NCBI RefSeq assembly: GCF_001905795.1
Contig: NZ_LIXJ01000019.1
Location: 1-64,000 of the forward strand
DNA: 64,000 nt
From: Streptomyces sp. CB01580
Lineage (GTDB): Bacteria > Actinomycetota > Actinomycetes > Streptomycetales > Streptomycetaceae
Direction: 5' to 3'
The notes under the pieces were generated by a model that made no database searches, was not told where the DNA came from, and was given only the letters and a program-made list of their open reading frames with translations. Position 1 is the stretch's first letter. Every line of letters begins with the position of its first letter. The translations under genes were made by a program, and so were the position numbers. Shown piece after piece: positions 16,625-25,062 of the stretch.

Positions 16625-16747
16625 TCAGGAGGGGGACGCGATCGAGGCGATCACCCCGATGATCACCGTGACAAGGAGCATCGCCCCGAGCACGAGGAGG
16701 AGCTTCTTCTGACCGTTCTGGGGATTGGGGTCGAGCACAGGAGACAT
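16625..16747 (-). CDS. 40-residue transporter-associated membrane peptide (SGM_5486 type)
   Basis: 40 residues: a short polar N-terminus (MSPVLDPNPQNGQKK), then a single membrane helix (LLLVLGAMLLVTVIIGVIAS). It begins 18 bp after the stop of the CynX/NimT-type transporter on the same strand. It matches what I recall of the small SGM_5486-family proteins of Streptomyces, which are encoded beside such transporters. Its role in the transporter is not established by sequence. Confidence 0.7.
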   Translation of the reverse strand: MSPVLDPNPQNGQKKLLLVLGAMLLVTVIIGVIASIASPS

Positions 16748-16764
16748 GGGGTCAGTCTCGCACC

Positions 16765-18066
16765 TCAGCACTCGTCCTCTATCGTCCGGTCCCGCCCGGC
16801 CAGGAACCCGGCCGCCATCTGCGGCACCATCAGGCCCGCCATCAGCGCGAGCGGCAGTCCCCAGCCGCCGCTGTGCTGGTACAGGACGCCGATGAGCAAC
16901 GGGCCGGGGATCGAGATGAGATAGCCGACGGACTGCGCGAACGCGGAGAGACGGACCACTCCGGCCCCGCTGCGCGACCGCATCCCGATCATGGTCAGGG
17001 CGAGCGGGAAGGCGCAGTTCGAGATGCCGAGGAGCAGCGCCCAGACCCAGGCCCCGCCGGCCGGTGCGAGGTGGAGGCCCGCGTATCCGGCGAGGCCGCA
17101 ACTGCCGAGGAAGAGGACGATGGGGCCCTGGTTCCTCATCCGGGAGGCGACCCTGGGGATGACGAAGGCCAGCGGCACGCCGAGCGCCATGGTGAGGGCG
17201 AGCAGCACTCCGGCGGTGCCGGCCGAGACCCCCGCGTCGCGGAAGATCTGCGGCATCCATCCCATGGTGATGTACGCGGCCGTTGCCTGGAGGCCGAAGA
17301 AGCAGGCGAGGGCCCAGGCGGTGCGGCTGCGGGTGATCCTGAGTTCCGGGGTGTCCCGGTGCTGGACGGCGGACCGTCCCGCAGCGCCGCCGCGGTCCCT
17401 CAGCAGCGGGATCCAGGGCAGGACCGCGACAGCGGCCAGAACGGCCCAGACTCCGAGGCCCGTCCGCCAGTTTCCGCCCAGCGCGCTGGTCATGGGCACG
17501 GTCACCGCGGCGGCCAGCGAGGTGCCGAGGGCCAGCGCCATCGAGTAGAGCCCGGTCATGGAGCCGACGCGGTCCGGGAACCAGCGCTTGACGATCACCG
17601 GCATCAGGACGTTGCTGACGGCTATGCCCATGAGGGCGAGCGCGCTGGCGGCGAGGAAGCCGGCCGTGCCGCCGACCAGGGGCCGGATCGCCAGACCGGC
17701 GGTGATGGCGACCATGCCGGCGCAGACGACGGCCGCAGGCCCGAAGCGACGGGCCAGGCGCGGGGCCGTGATGCCGAAGACCGCGAAGCAGAGCGGCGGC
17801 ACCGAGGTGAGGACACCGGCGACGCTGCCGCTCATGTGCAGGCCGTCCCGCACCTCTTCGAGGAGGGAGCCGAGGCTGGTGATGGCGGGGCGGAGGTTGA
17901 GCGCGGTGAGGACGAGCCCGACGGCGACCAGCGGAAGCAGCCGGTTGGCGGCCGGTGCGGTCCGCGAGGTGCGGGGGGTCGGGGTTCCGGTCGGGACGTC
18001 CGGGGCGTCGGCGGGGCTCAGGGTCCGGGTTCGGGTTCGGTTCTGCGGCTGGGGCTCGTCGGGCAT
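16765..18066 (-). CDS. CynX/NimT family MFS transporter
   Basis: 433 residues. A Pro/Thr-rich cytoplasmic N-terminus (about 40 residues) precedes twelve predicted membrane helices. LTALNLRPAITSLGSLLEEV at the first helix is the hallmark of the CynX/NimT (cyanate/2-nitroimidazole) branch, and the MFS loop is present as PRLARRFGP. The substrate is unknown. It is divergent from a FadR-type GntR regulator 151 bp away, with an inverted repeat 14 bp before its start, so control by that regulator is likely. A 40-residue membrane peptide gene follows directly. Confidence 0.92.
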   Translation of the reverse strand: MPDEPQPQNRTRTRTLSPADAPDVPTGTPTPRTSRTAPAANRLLPLVAVGLVLTALNLRPAITSLGSLLEEVRDGLHMSGSVAGVLTSVPPLCFAVFGITAPRLARRFGPAAVVCAGMVAITAGLAIRPLVGGTAGFLAASALALMGIAVSNVLMPVIVKRWFPDRVGSMTGLYSMALALGTSLAAAVTVPMTSALGGNWRTGLGVWAVLAAVAVLPWIPLLRDRGGAAGRSAVQHRDTPELRITRSRTAWALACFFGLQATAAYITMGWMPQIFRDAGVSAGTAGVLLALTMALGVPLAFVIPRVASRMRNQGPIVLFLGSCGLAGYAGLHLAPAGGAWVWALLLGISNCAFPLALTMIGMRSRSGAGVVRLSAFAQSVGYLISIPGPLLIGVLYQHSGGWGLPLALMAGLMVPQMAAGFLAGRDRTIEDEC

Positions 18067-18079
18067 GAGCTCATCATAG

Positions 18080-18094
18080 AATCATGGGATGATT
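18080..18094. promoter_or_regulatory. candidate GntR/FadR operator
   Basis: AATCAT-GGG-ATGATT is a perfect 6-bp inverted repeat in the divergent spacer, immediately upstream of the transporter start codon. Its size and position fit a FadR-family operator for the adjacent regulator. Binding is inferred. Confidence 0.6.
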
Positions 18095-18217
18095 ACTTGT
18101 CCAATGCTCTGAGAACAGCGGGGAACGGCCGGGAACATCCGGGATGCCCCGCGCGACACGTGTCCCGTACGCCCCGCAGGCCCCCCGATCGACCGAGCGA
18201 CCCGAGCAAGGAGCACC

Positions 18218-18892
18218 ATGGCGCTGACGTCCCCCCGGCGTTCGGCACTCGCCGACCAGGTGATTGCCCAGTTGAGGAATCAGATCACCTCGGGCGAGTG
18301 GCCCGTGGGTTCGCGCATTCCCACCGAGCCCGAACTGGTGGAGCAATTGAGGGTGGCGCGCAACACGGTCCGCGAGGCCGTGCGCGCGCTCGCGCACAAC
18401 GGCCTGCTCGACATCCGGCAGGGCTCGGGCACCTATGTGGTCGCCACCAGCGAACTGGCAGGGGTGATGCACCGCCGTTTCGCCGACGCCGATCCGCAGC
18501 ACATCGCCGAGCTGCGTTCCACCCTGGAGTCGTCCGCGGCCCGGCTGGCCGCCGCCCGGCGCACCGAGCGGGACCTGAAGCAGCTGGACATGCTCATGGA
18601 GCGCCGCGAGGAGACCTGGGCCGACGGCGACGCCGAGGCGTTCGTCGAGGCGGACGCGACGCTGCATCTGGCCGTCGTCGCGGCCTCGCACAACGACGTG
18701 CTGACCGGCCTGTACGCCGATCTGGGCAGTCTGCTGCGGGACCGCCTCAGGAGCAATGTCGGCCGGGAGCTGCGGCCGGAGAACCACATGGACCACGGCC
18801 GTCTGGTCGAGGCGATCCGGGCGGGGGACGCCGAGACGGCGGCGGCCGAGGCCGCGAGCCACGCGCTGAGCTGCCTGGTGGACCGGGTCTGA
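18218..18892 (+). CDS. FadR/GntR-family transcriptional regulator
   Basis: 224 residues. An N-terminal winged helix-turn-helix of GntR type (LADQVIAQLRNQITSGEWPVGSRIPTE, then VARNTVREAVRALAHNGLL and RQGSGTYV) is joined to an all-helical FCD effector domain (about 95-220). The FCD metal/ligand residues are visible as EADATLHLAVVAASHN and the final H in NHMDHGRLVEAI. FCD regulators usually sense organic acids. It is divergent from the CynX/NimT transporter, the probable target. The ATG follows an AAGGAG site. Confidence 0.93.
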   Translation: MALTSPRRSALADQVIAQLRNQITSGEWPVGSRIPTEPELVEQLRVARNTVREAVRALAHNGLLDIRQGSGTYVVATSELAGVMHRRFADADPQHIAELRSTLESSAARLAAARRTERDLKQLDMLMERREETWADGDAEAFVEADATLHLAVVAASHNDVLTGLYADLGSLLRDRLRSNVGRELRPENHMDHGRLVEAIRAGDAETAAAEAASHALSCLVDRV

Positions 18893-19028
18893 GGGAACCC
18901 GGCGAACCCGCGGCATCCGTGCGGGCCGACGCCCTCCGCGGCGGATCACCTGAGCGGATGTTCCGGGGCCGCCGGCGCGTGGTGGGTGACCCGGGCCGGC
19001 GCGAGCGGACCGGGACCGGCCCGGCACG

Positions 19029-19076
19029 CGCGACGGCCGCGTACCGCCTGTTCGCAGGTGGTGCGCGGCCGTCGCG
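19029..19076. terminator. bidirectional terminator between gntR-type gene and fabI
   Basis: CGCGACGGCCGCG (19029-19041) pairs perfectly with CGCGGCCGTCGCG (19064-19076), with further pairing inside the loop region (CCTG-TTCG-CAGG). Confidence 0.8.
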
Positions 19077-19095
19077 TTTCAGGGCCCGTACGGGG

Positions 19096-19863
19096 TCAGG
19101 CGCCCATCATGTGCACGCCGCCGTCGACGTGGATGATCTCGCCCGTCGTCTTCGGGAAGAAGTCCGAGAGCAGCGCGACGATGCCGCGGCCGGCCGGCTC
19201 CGCGTCCGCCATGTCCCAGGTCAGCGGGGAGCGGGTGTCCCACACCTTGGCGAGGTCGGAGAAGCCCGGGATGGACTTCGCGGCCATGGAGCCGAGCGGT
19301 CCGGCCGAGACCAGGTTGCAGCGGATGTTGTCCTTGCCCAGGTCGCGGGCGAGGTAGCGGGAGGTGGCCTCCAGCGCGGCCTTGGCCGGGCCCATCCAGT
19401 CGTACTGCGGCCAGGCGAACTGCGCGTCGAAGGTGAGGCCGACGATCGAGCCGCCCTCGTTCATCAGCGGCTTGCAGGCCATGGCGAGCGACTTCAGCGA
19501 GAACGCCGAGACGTGCATCGCGGTGGCGACGGACTCGAACGGAGTGTTCAGGAAGTTGCCGCCGAGCGCGTCCTGCGGCGCGAAGCCGATGGAGTGGACG
19601 ACGCCGTCGAGCGAACCGAGTTCGTCACGGACCAGGCCCGCGAGCCGGTCCAGGTGCTCGGTGTTGGTCACGTCCAGCTCGATGACCTTGGCCGGCTTCG
19701 GCAGCTTCTTGGCGATGCGCTCGGTCAGCGTGGGCCGGGGGAAGGCGGTCAGGATGACTTCGGCGCCCTGTTCCTGGGCCACCTTGGCGGCGTGGAACGC
19801 GATGGAGGACTCCATCAGCACGCCAGTGACGAGGATGCGCTTGCCGTCGAGAATTCCGCTCAT
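19096..19863 (-). CDS. fabI: enoyl-[acyl-carrier-protein] reductase (NADH), FabI/InhA type
   Basis: 255 residues. This is the last reductive step of each type II fatty-acid synthesis cycle. The divergent SDR layout of FabI is clear: LVTGVLMESSIAFHAA (cofactor loop), VVHSIGFAP, and the Y-x6-K catalytic pair Y154/K161 in QYDWMGPAKAALE, then DGGVHMMGA at the end. It lies 5 bp downstream of fabG on the same strand, so the two reductases form an operon. It is the usual target of triclosan and isoniazid-type inhibitors in related organisms. Confidence 0.97.
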   Translation of the reverse strand: MSGILDGKRILVTGVLMESSIAFHAAKVAQEQGAEVILTAFPRPTLTERIAKKLPKPAKVIELDVTNTEHLDRLAGLVRDELGSLDGVVHSIGFAPQDALGGNFLNTPFESVATAMHVSAFSLKSLAMACKPLMNEGGSIVGLTFDAQFAWPQYDWMGPAKAALEATSRYLARDLGKDNIRCNLVSAGPLGSMAAKSIPGFSDLAKVWDTRSPLTWDMADAEPAGRGIVALLSDFFPKTTGEIIHVDGGVHMMGA

Positions 19864-19868
19864 GGTGA

Positions 19869-20588
19869 TCAGTGACCCATGCCCAATCCGCCGTCAACGG
19901 GGATGACGGCTCCAGTGATGTACGAAGCGTCGTCGGAGGCGAGGAAGCGCACCGCGGCGGCGATCTCCTCGGGCTGCGCGTAGCGGCCGAGCGGCACCTG
20001 GGACACGATGCCCTTGCGCTGCTCCTCGCTGAGCACCTGGGTCATGTCGGTGTCGACGAAGCCGGGTGCGACGACGTTGAAGGTGATGTTCCGCGAGCCG
20101 AGTTCACGGGCCAGCGACCGGGCGAAGCCGACCAGACCCGCCTTGGAGGCCGCGTAGTTCGCCTGCCCCGCCGAGCCGAGCAGCCCGACGACGGAGGAGA
20201 TGAGGACGACGCGGCCCTTCTTGGCCCGCAGCATGCCGCGGTTGGCGCGCTTGACGACCCGGAACGTGCCGGTGAGGTTGGTGTCGAGCACGGACGTGAA
20301 GTCGTCCTCGGACATCCGCATCAGCAACTGGTCCTTGGTGATACCGGCGTTGGCGACCAGTACCTCGACGGGACCGTGCTTCTCCTCGATCTCCTTGTAG
20401 GCCTGCTCCACCTGTTCGGCGTCCGTGATGTCGCAACGGACCGCGAGGCAACCCGCCTCGGTGAGTTCCTGGGGAGGCTCGCCGGAGCGGAAGGTGATCG
20501 CGACCTTGTCGCCGTTGGCGGCGAAAGCGCGGGCGATGGCGAGGCCGATGCCCCGGTTTCCTCCGGTGACGAGAACCGAGCGGCTCAA
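19869..20588 (-). CDS. fabG: 3-oxoacyl-[acyl-carrier-protein] reductase
   Basis: 239 residues. It reduces 3-oxoacyl-ACP with NADPH in fatty-acid elongation. SDR marks: TGGNRGIG (cofactor), NAG at 80-82, ISSVVG and catalytic Y145-K149 in QANYAASKAG, ending VDGGLGMGH. The start is a TTG at 20588 (TTG AGC CGC TCG), preceded by AAAGGGTG. No ATG or GTG is available at the conserved N-terminus, so low-efficiency initiation is likely built in. It is the first gene of the fabG-fabI unit. Confidence 0.96.
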   Translation of the reverse strand: MSRSVLVTGGNRGIGLAIARAFAANGDKVAITFRSGEPPQELTEAGCLAVRCDITDAEQVEQAYKEIEEKHGPVEVLVANAGITKDQLLMRMSEDDFTSVLDTNLTGTFRVVKRANRGMLRAKKGRVVLISSVVGLLGSAGQANYAASKAGLVGFARSLARELGSRNITFNVVAPGFVDTDMTQVLSEEQRKGIVSQVPLGRYAQPEEIAAAVRFLASDDASYITGAVIPVDGGLGMGH

Positions 20589-20861
20589 CGGATCACCCTT
20601 TCGATAGCGGTCTGGTACCTCTGCAAACTATCGGTCCGGGCGACCGTACGGAGAATCGGGGCCTGACAGCGCCGTACGGCCCCCGCTGTCGGGTCCCTAC
20701 AGAAGGAAGCCTCCATGGCCCCGCTCCAGAGGAAGGCGTCTCACGCGCCCCCGTGACTACGTTGGGTCATCCAGGTGACCAGTGTGGACGTATCCATGAG
20801 ATCAACGGTCGTCCTCTTCATGCTCGGCCGGCAGGCGCGCCACGGGGGCGGCCCCTTGCTG
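20589..20861. other. 273-bp spacer at the left edge of the defence island
   Basis: It holds the fabG promoter region (CTGCAAACTATCGG is locally AT-rich) and the sequence downstream of the AIPR gene. No tRNA, integrase or obvious attachment repeat was found that would mark an integration site. Confidence 0.4.
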
Positions 20862-23018
20862 TCACTGGGCGTCCTTCCCCTCCTCCATACCGTCGAGGAG
20901 CCGCCGCGCGAGGACGGCGAGCGTCTCTCCGTCCTGGGTGGCCCAGCGGGCGGTGCCCTGGTTGGAGACGGGGCGTCCTTCCCATTCGGCCAGTTCCCAC
21001 ATGCGTGCGATGAGACCGCTGGGCGAGTACGCGAGGCCGTCGGCGGCCCAGACAATCGGACGCGCCCGGTTGGTGTTGGTCCACTTCGCCAGTGCCCGGC
21101 GCGGGTTCGCGGCGAGCCACTCGGTCAGCGCGTCCTTCTCCGGCTGGAGGTACAGCGCCAGGTGAAGGGGGGCGCCTTCGTCCAGAGCGCCGCTGTCGAC
21201 GATCACATGCACGGCATTGGGCCTGCGTCGCTTGCGTGGCTTGTTCTCCTGTCGCAGATACTTCGCGGCGGCGTCTCCGGCCCCGCCCCCTTCGAGGGAC
21301 TCCAGGACCGCAGTCACGAGCTCGGCGGCCTGCCCAGGGTCGGCGCACACGCGCTGGACACTCGTCCGGGTGCCCACCTCGTCGTCCAGAACCTGCACGA
21401 GCACCGGAACGACATGCTTGACGAGGTCGGGTACCTGCGCCACGGCCGCACCGGCCCATGCCAGCGACTGGTCCGGCTCCCCCATGCCAGCGTCCTGGGC
21501 GAGCAACTGCCGGAACACCAGGTGGGTGATGAGGAACGTGCCGTCGTCGATGACGGCAGCCGCGCGCCCCGCGTACTGTTCGCGTTCCGTGCGCAGAGCC
21601 GTACGCACCGCCCGCAGGACGTTCACCGCGTTCCAGGTCTCGTACACGCTGGGCACTGAACGGAAGAGGGGGTCGTAGATGCCGCTGCCGCCCCGCTCCC
21701 ACAGCACGTCCGTAGAGCCGGACGCGACGAGCCGGGCCGCGAACCGGCTGCCAGTGTGGGCGCAGGCGAGCGCACACGCGGCTTCCACGACGGAGCAACC
21801 CTCGTCGTCCTGCGGTTCGAGTTCGCTGCGGCGCACGCTGTAGACGAGGCCGAGTTCGGCGCGGAACTCGGCGATCAGTTCCGCCTGGACAGGGTCGAGG
21901 GCGATCCGGTCCCGTTCGGTGATGTGGTTCTGCCGGTTGGTGGCCTGGGTGGTGCGGTTGGCGAAATCGGCGTCGCCGCCGGTGACAATGAAGCGGACGG
22001 TGACCTGGGCGAGTTCGGCTTCCTCGGCCTGCTGGGCGGCGTCGATGACGGAGCGTACGGTCTGTGCGCCGTTCACCACGCTGGCGCCGTGGGCGGTGAG
22101 TCGGACGGGGTGACGCTCCGGGAACTTCTGCGACACGGGCACCGCGTCCACGGAGTCGCACAGGACCGTGACGCCGTTGTTGAAGTACCAGAAGTGGGAC
22201 GGCTCGTCGGTGAGGGTGTCCACCAGTTCCTTGTTGATGGGGGTCAGTCCCAGCGGGTTGCGGATGTTGCGAGCGAACAGCTCATTGCCGTGCTTGGCCC
22301 AGCTCGCGATCTCCTCCGCCTGCACGATCCCCTCGTAGGAGAGGTAGGGTGAGGGCACGCTGAACCAGGGGCGCAGCGTCACTTCCAGGGTGACGGGTTC
22401 GCTTCGCTGATCTTCGCGGACCAGCGCGTGTATCTCCGGAGCGTGCAGGAACCGGTGGTCGACGTAGTCGCCGTGGGAGTTGAACTCCTTCTCACCGTTC
22501 TTGATGGCCTGTCGTACGCCCGGTGCGGGCTGTTCGGTTCCCATGAGGACGATCACCTGTGTGATCCGGGTCGCCTTCTCGCCGATCAGCTCGTGTGCCC
22601 GCTTGGCGAGGATCTGGCCGCGCGGGTTGAACTGGGCGGCCTCTCCGGAGTCGATGAGGGTCAGTCCCGCGAAGAGCTTCTGGACCGCGGTCTCGTCCGG
22701 CCTGGCCTTCCCGTTCGGGCTCCACTTGGCCTGCACGAGATAGATGTGTGCGGCTGCCTCGTCGATGGCGATGGCGTCGATCCCCTGGTCCTGGCCGCCG
22801 TCGATGACGCAGTCGGCCGCCTGCTCGGGGGTCCATCCCGTCATGACCCGCACGGCGTGCGCCGCCAGGGCGCGGGAGCGGAAGGCGGGCTTGGTCTGCT
22901 CCGGCGGACGATTGCCGAAGTCACTCATGTCGATGAGGCCGGCGTACGTCTCGTCGAAGGCACGCTCGGTCTGACGGACCTGGGTAGGGGCGTCGGGCTG
23001 CTGAGGTGTGGCGTTCAC
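20862..23018 (-). CDS. AIPR-family protein with Mrr-like nuclease motif
   Basis: 718 residues. The central part matches the AIPR (abortive infection phage resistance) family: LFARNIRNPLG near 247-257, SHFWYFNNGVTVLCD (274-288) and SVVNGAQTVRSVIDAA (313-328). The N-terminal 100 residues carry a PD-(D/E)XK-type pattern of the Mrr kind: GQDQGIDAIAID with D81, a beta strand, then VQAKW (Q96-A97-K98). The C-terminal third is helical and unassigned. It lies 54 bp downstream of an N6-adenine methylase gene on the same strand, which suggests a two-gene nuclease/methylase defence unit. Nuclease activity is inferred from the motif only. Confidence 0.85.
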   Translation of the reverse strand: MNATPQQPDAPTQVRQTERAFDETYAGLIDMSDFGNRPPEQTKPAFRSRALAAHAVRVMTGWTPEQAADCVIDGGQDQGIDAIAIDEAAAHIYLVQAKWSPNGKARPDETAVQKLFAGLTLIDSGEAAQFNPRGQILAKRAHELIGEKATRITQVIVLMGTEQPAPGVRQAIKNGEKEFNSHGDYVDHRFLHAPEIHALVREDQRSEPVTLEVTLRPWFSVPSPYLSYEGIVQAEEIASWAKHGNELFARNIRNPLGLTPINKELVDTLTDEPSHFWYFNNGVTVLCDSVDAVPVSQKFPERHPVRLTAHGASVVNGAQTVRSVIDAAQQAEEAELAQVTVRFIVTGGDADFANRTTQATNRQNHITERDRIALDPVQAELIAEFRAELGLVYSVRRSELEPQDDEGCSVVEAACALACAHTGSRFAARLVASGSTDVLWERGGSGIYDPLFRSVPSVYETWNAVNVLRAVRTALRTEREQYAGRAAAVIDDGTFLITHLVFRQLLAQDAGMGEPDQSLAWAGAAVAQVPDLVKHVVPVLVQVLDDEVGTRTSVQRVCADPGQAAELVTAVLESLEGGGAGDAAAKYLRQENKPRKRRRPNAVHVIVDSGALDEGAPLHLALYLQPEKDALTEWLAANPRRALAKWTNTNRARPIVWAADGLAYSPSGLIARMWELAEWEGRPVSNQGTARWATQDGETLAVLARRLLDGMEEGKDAQ

Positions 23019-23072
23019 GGTCTTCCTGTCCGGCCGGCTGCGAGCGGTGAAGGGGGGAGGGTACGGCGGGTC

Positions 23073-24578
23073 TCAGCCGAGGGAGTCCAGGACCAGTTCG
23101 AAGCTCCGCTGCGCGTCGCCGAGGTGGTCCACGATCGAGCGGGCGATGTCGCGCGGATCACCGAAGTCGTCCGGTGCGTCGGCGAGATCGGCCCTCAGGT
23201 CGAGGCTGGCACCGGGACTGTCCAGTATCTTCCGCACGGCGTCACGGTCGTAGCGCTTGAAGCGGGGCGATTCGGTACGGCCGGAGAATCCTTCCTCCCC
23301 GGGCCGGTACGCCTCCAGGAACTCCGCGAAGTCGTCCTCGGTGAGCGGGTTCTCGGTGTCCGTGTGGTGGAGGTCGCGGGCGTCGTACACCCACAGCTCA
23401 TCGGTGTTCGGCTCGCCGGTCGGATGCCGCACCGCCTTGGTGAAGAAAAGCACGTTCGACTTGGAACCGGTGTCGTGGAACATGCCCGTCGGCAGGCGCA
23501 GCAGCGTGTGTACGGTGCAGTTCTTCAGCAGCTCCCTGCGGATGGTGGCCGCCGCACCGCGGTGGAACAGCACACCGTCGGGGACGAAGACGGCCGCTCT
23601 GGCGCCCCGGGGCAGGGTGATGGCCAGGTGCTGGAGGAAGTTGGCCGGAAGCGTGGCGTTCTGCGCCCAGAAGTCGTCCCGCTGCTCGGTATTCGTCTCG
23701 ACGCTCTTGAACGGCGGATTGCAGATGGCGACGGTGGCGGCCACGTCCCGCTCGTGCCGACGCACCAGCCGCTCCTTCACCTTGAGCGAGTCGGCCCGCA
23801 GAATCGGCGGGACGTCATGGAACTGGCGCCCGGTGTTGAGGAGCACGTTCATCGTCGCCAGGCGGCACATCTCTACGTCGATGTCGGCACCGGCGATGGC
23901 GGAGGCGTCGACGCGGTCTCCGTGCGCGGCCATTTCGCGGTGCGCGGCTATGAGGCTGGTGCCGGCCCCGACGGCGGCATCGATCACCCGGTCGTGCGGG
24001 GTGAGGGCGAGCGCCTTGGCTATGACCTTCAGCAGGTACGGCGGGGTGAGGAACTGGCCCGTCTCCCGCTTGGCCCGGATGTCGTCGCGGCAGTCGGCGA
24101 TCATCAGGGAAAAGGCCGCGCCGAGTTCGTCCCGGTTCACGTCCGACCAGCGGTACGGGTCGAAGTCCTCGATGATCAGCCGTCCGAGTTCCGCCATCCT
24201 GTCCACGGGCCAGGGGCGGGAGTCCTGGAAGAGGACACTGGCGATGGCGCGACGGGGGTCCTGCGGGTTCGGCCTGCCGAGGTCCGCCATCAGCCGGGTG
24301 AGGGCACCGTGCAGATCCTCACCGCTGGCGAGTACGAGGTGCGGCCAGCTGTCCGCCGGGGCGATCGACTGACTCGCGAACATCCCTGACCGCTGGGCGC
24401 GTTCGTGGTCGAGCTTGAGGAAGAGCAGATACGCGATGTGCTCGGTGAACTCCAGCCGGGTCAGTGCCTTGGCGCTGGTCTTCTGCTCGAAGAAGCGCTG
24501 CCAGCGCTCGAAGATCTCCTTCGCCGTCCAGTGCTTCTCCGGCCCTCTCGTCCCGACACCGTCGCGCTCCGCTGCCAT
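23073..24578 (-). CDS. HsdM-like N-6 adenine DNA methyltransferase (no linked S subunit)
   Basis: 501 residues. An HsdM-type helical N-terminal domain (RLEFTEHIAYLLFLKLDHERA, TGQFLTPPYLLKVI) precedes the N6-Mtase fold: motif I VIDAAVGAGTSL (D200; the usual DPACGTGG is altered to DAAVGAGT) and catalytic motif IV NPPF at 287-290. The C-terminal region keeps HTLLRLPTGMFHDTGSKSNVLFF, nearly the same phrase as in the window's second HsdM. No specificity gene follows; the next gene encodes AIPR. The ATG at 24578 was chosen after GGGTGGGG. Confidence 0.9.
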   Translation of the reverse strand: MAAERDGVGTRGPEKHWTAKEIFERWQRFFEQKTSAKALTRLEFTEHIAYLLFLKLDHERAQRSGMFASQSIAPADSWPHLVLASGEDLHGALTRLMADLGRPNPQDPRRAIASVLFQDSRPWPVDRMAELGRLIIEDFDPYRWSDVNRDELGAAFSLMIADCRDDIRAKRETGQFLTPPYLLKVIAKALALTPHDRVIDAAVGAGTSLIAAHREMAAHGDRVDASAIAGADIDVEMCRLATMNVLLNTGRQFHDVPPILRADSLKVKERLVRRHERDVAATVAICNPPFKSVETNTEQRDDFWAQNATLPANFLQHLAITLPRGARAAVFVPDGVLFHRGAAATIRRELLKNCTVHTLLRLPTGMFHDTGSKSNVLFFTKAVRHPTGEPNTDELWVYDARDLHHTDTENPLTEDDFAEFLEAYRPGEEGFSGRTESPRFKRYDRDAVRKILDSPGASLDLRADLADAPDDFGDPRDIARSIVDHLGDAQRSFELVLDSLG

Positions 24579-24827
24579 ACCCCACCCGTTCTCGTACGTC
24601 CCGGTCCGAGCGGATACGCCGGCGGGCCGTCCCCCCTGCCTGGGCAGGCGCCGACCTCGGAGACGAAGGCTCCGAGAGCACATCAGACCGGCCGATCGGG
24701 TCGCAGGCGATCAACTCCCTTCCATCGTAGGCACAAGTTCACGCTGGTACGACGAGATAGGTCACAGGATTGTCCAGTCGTACGCCGCCGAGCACGGGCA
24801 ACGCCGCCCGGCACGGGCGGCGATGTG
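24579..24827. other. spacer with gene debris
   Basis: No intact gene. 24767-24817 repeats, at about 44 of 51 positions, the segment 25190-25240 inside the RsbW-type ATPase gene. On the minus strand it still reads ALPVLGGVRLDN, the ATPase's MPVLGGVRLDD phrase, and then diverges. It is the remnant of a duplicated or replaced ATPase gene. Confidence 0.6.
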
Positions 24828-25030
24828 TCAGATCTTCTCGACCCGCACGGGGTGTCCCACGAGGAGTTGAGTCATGTCGTCGGTGCCGGGCGTGAACACG
24901 GTCGCCTCAGCTCCCGCTCGGCTTCCTGTCCTGCGAGAGCCGCCAGAGCGGCGCCGATGGCGTACTTGTGACCATGCAGAGCCGCCACCTTGAGCATGTC
25001 GCGTGCCATGGTGACCGCAGGTGGGCACAT
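24828..25030 (-). pseudogene. possible frameshifted small gene downstream of the ATPase
   Basis: Two overlapping minus-strand frames each look half right. The frame from ATG 25030 gives MARDMLKVAALHGHKYAIGAALAAL-type helical sequence but ends in a poor Arg/Pro tail at 24872. The other frame, ending at 24828, gives TVFTPGTDDMTQ then LLVGHPVRVEKI. Joined near 24905 by a single-base shift they would make a protein of about 65-70 residues. It could be a genuine frameshift, a sequencing error, or two unrelated short frames. Confidence 0.4.
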
Positions 25031-25062
25031 CGGCGATCGCCAAGCCGGGACAGCGTCACCCG

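Noticed and set aside
20741..21055. Small minus-strand gene at the 3' end of the AIPR gene
   Set aside because: Overlaps the AIPR coding region in another frame, with no ribosome-binding site or family features.
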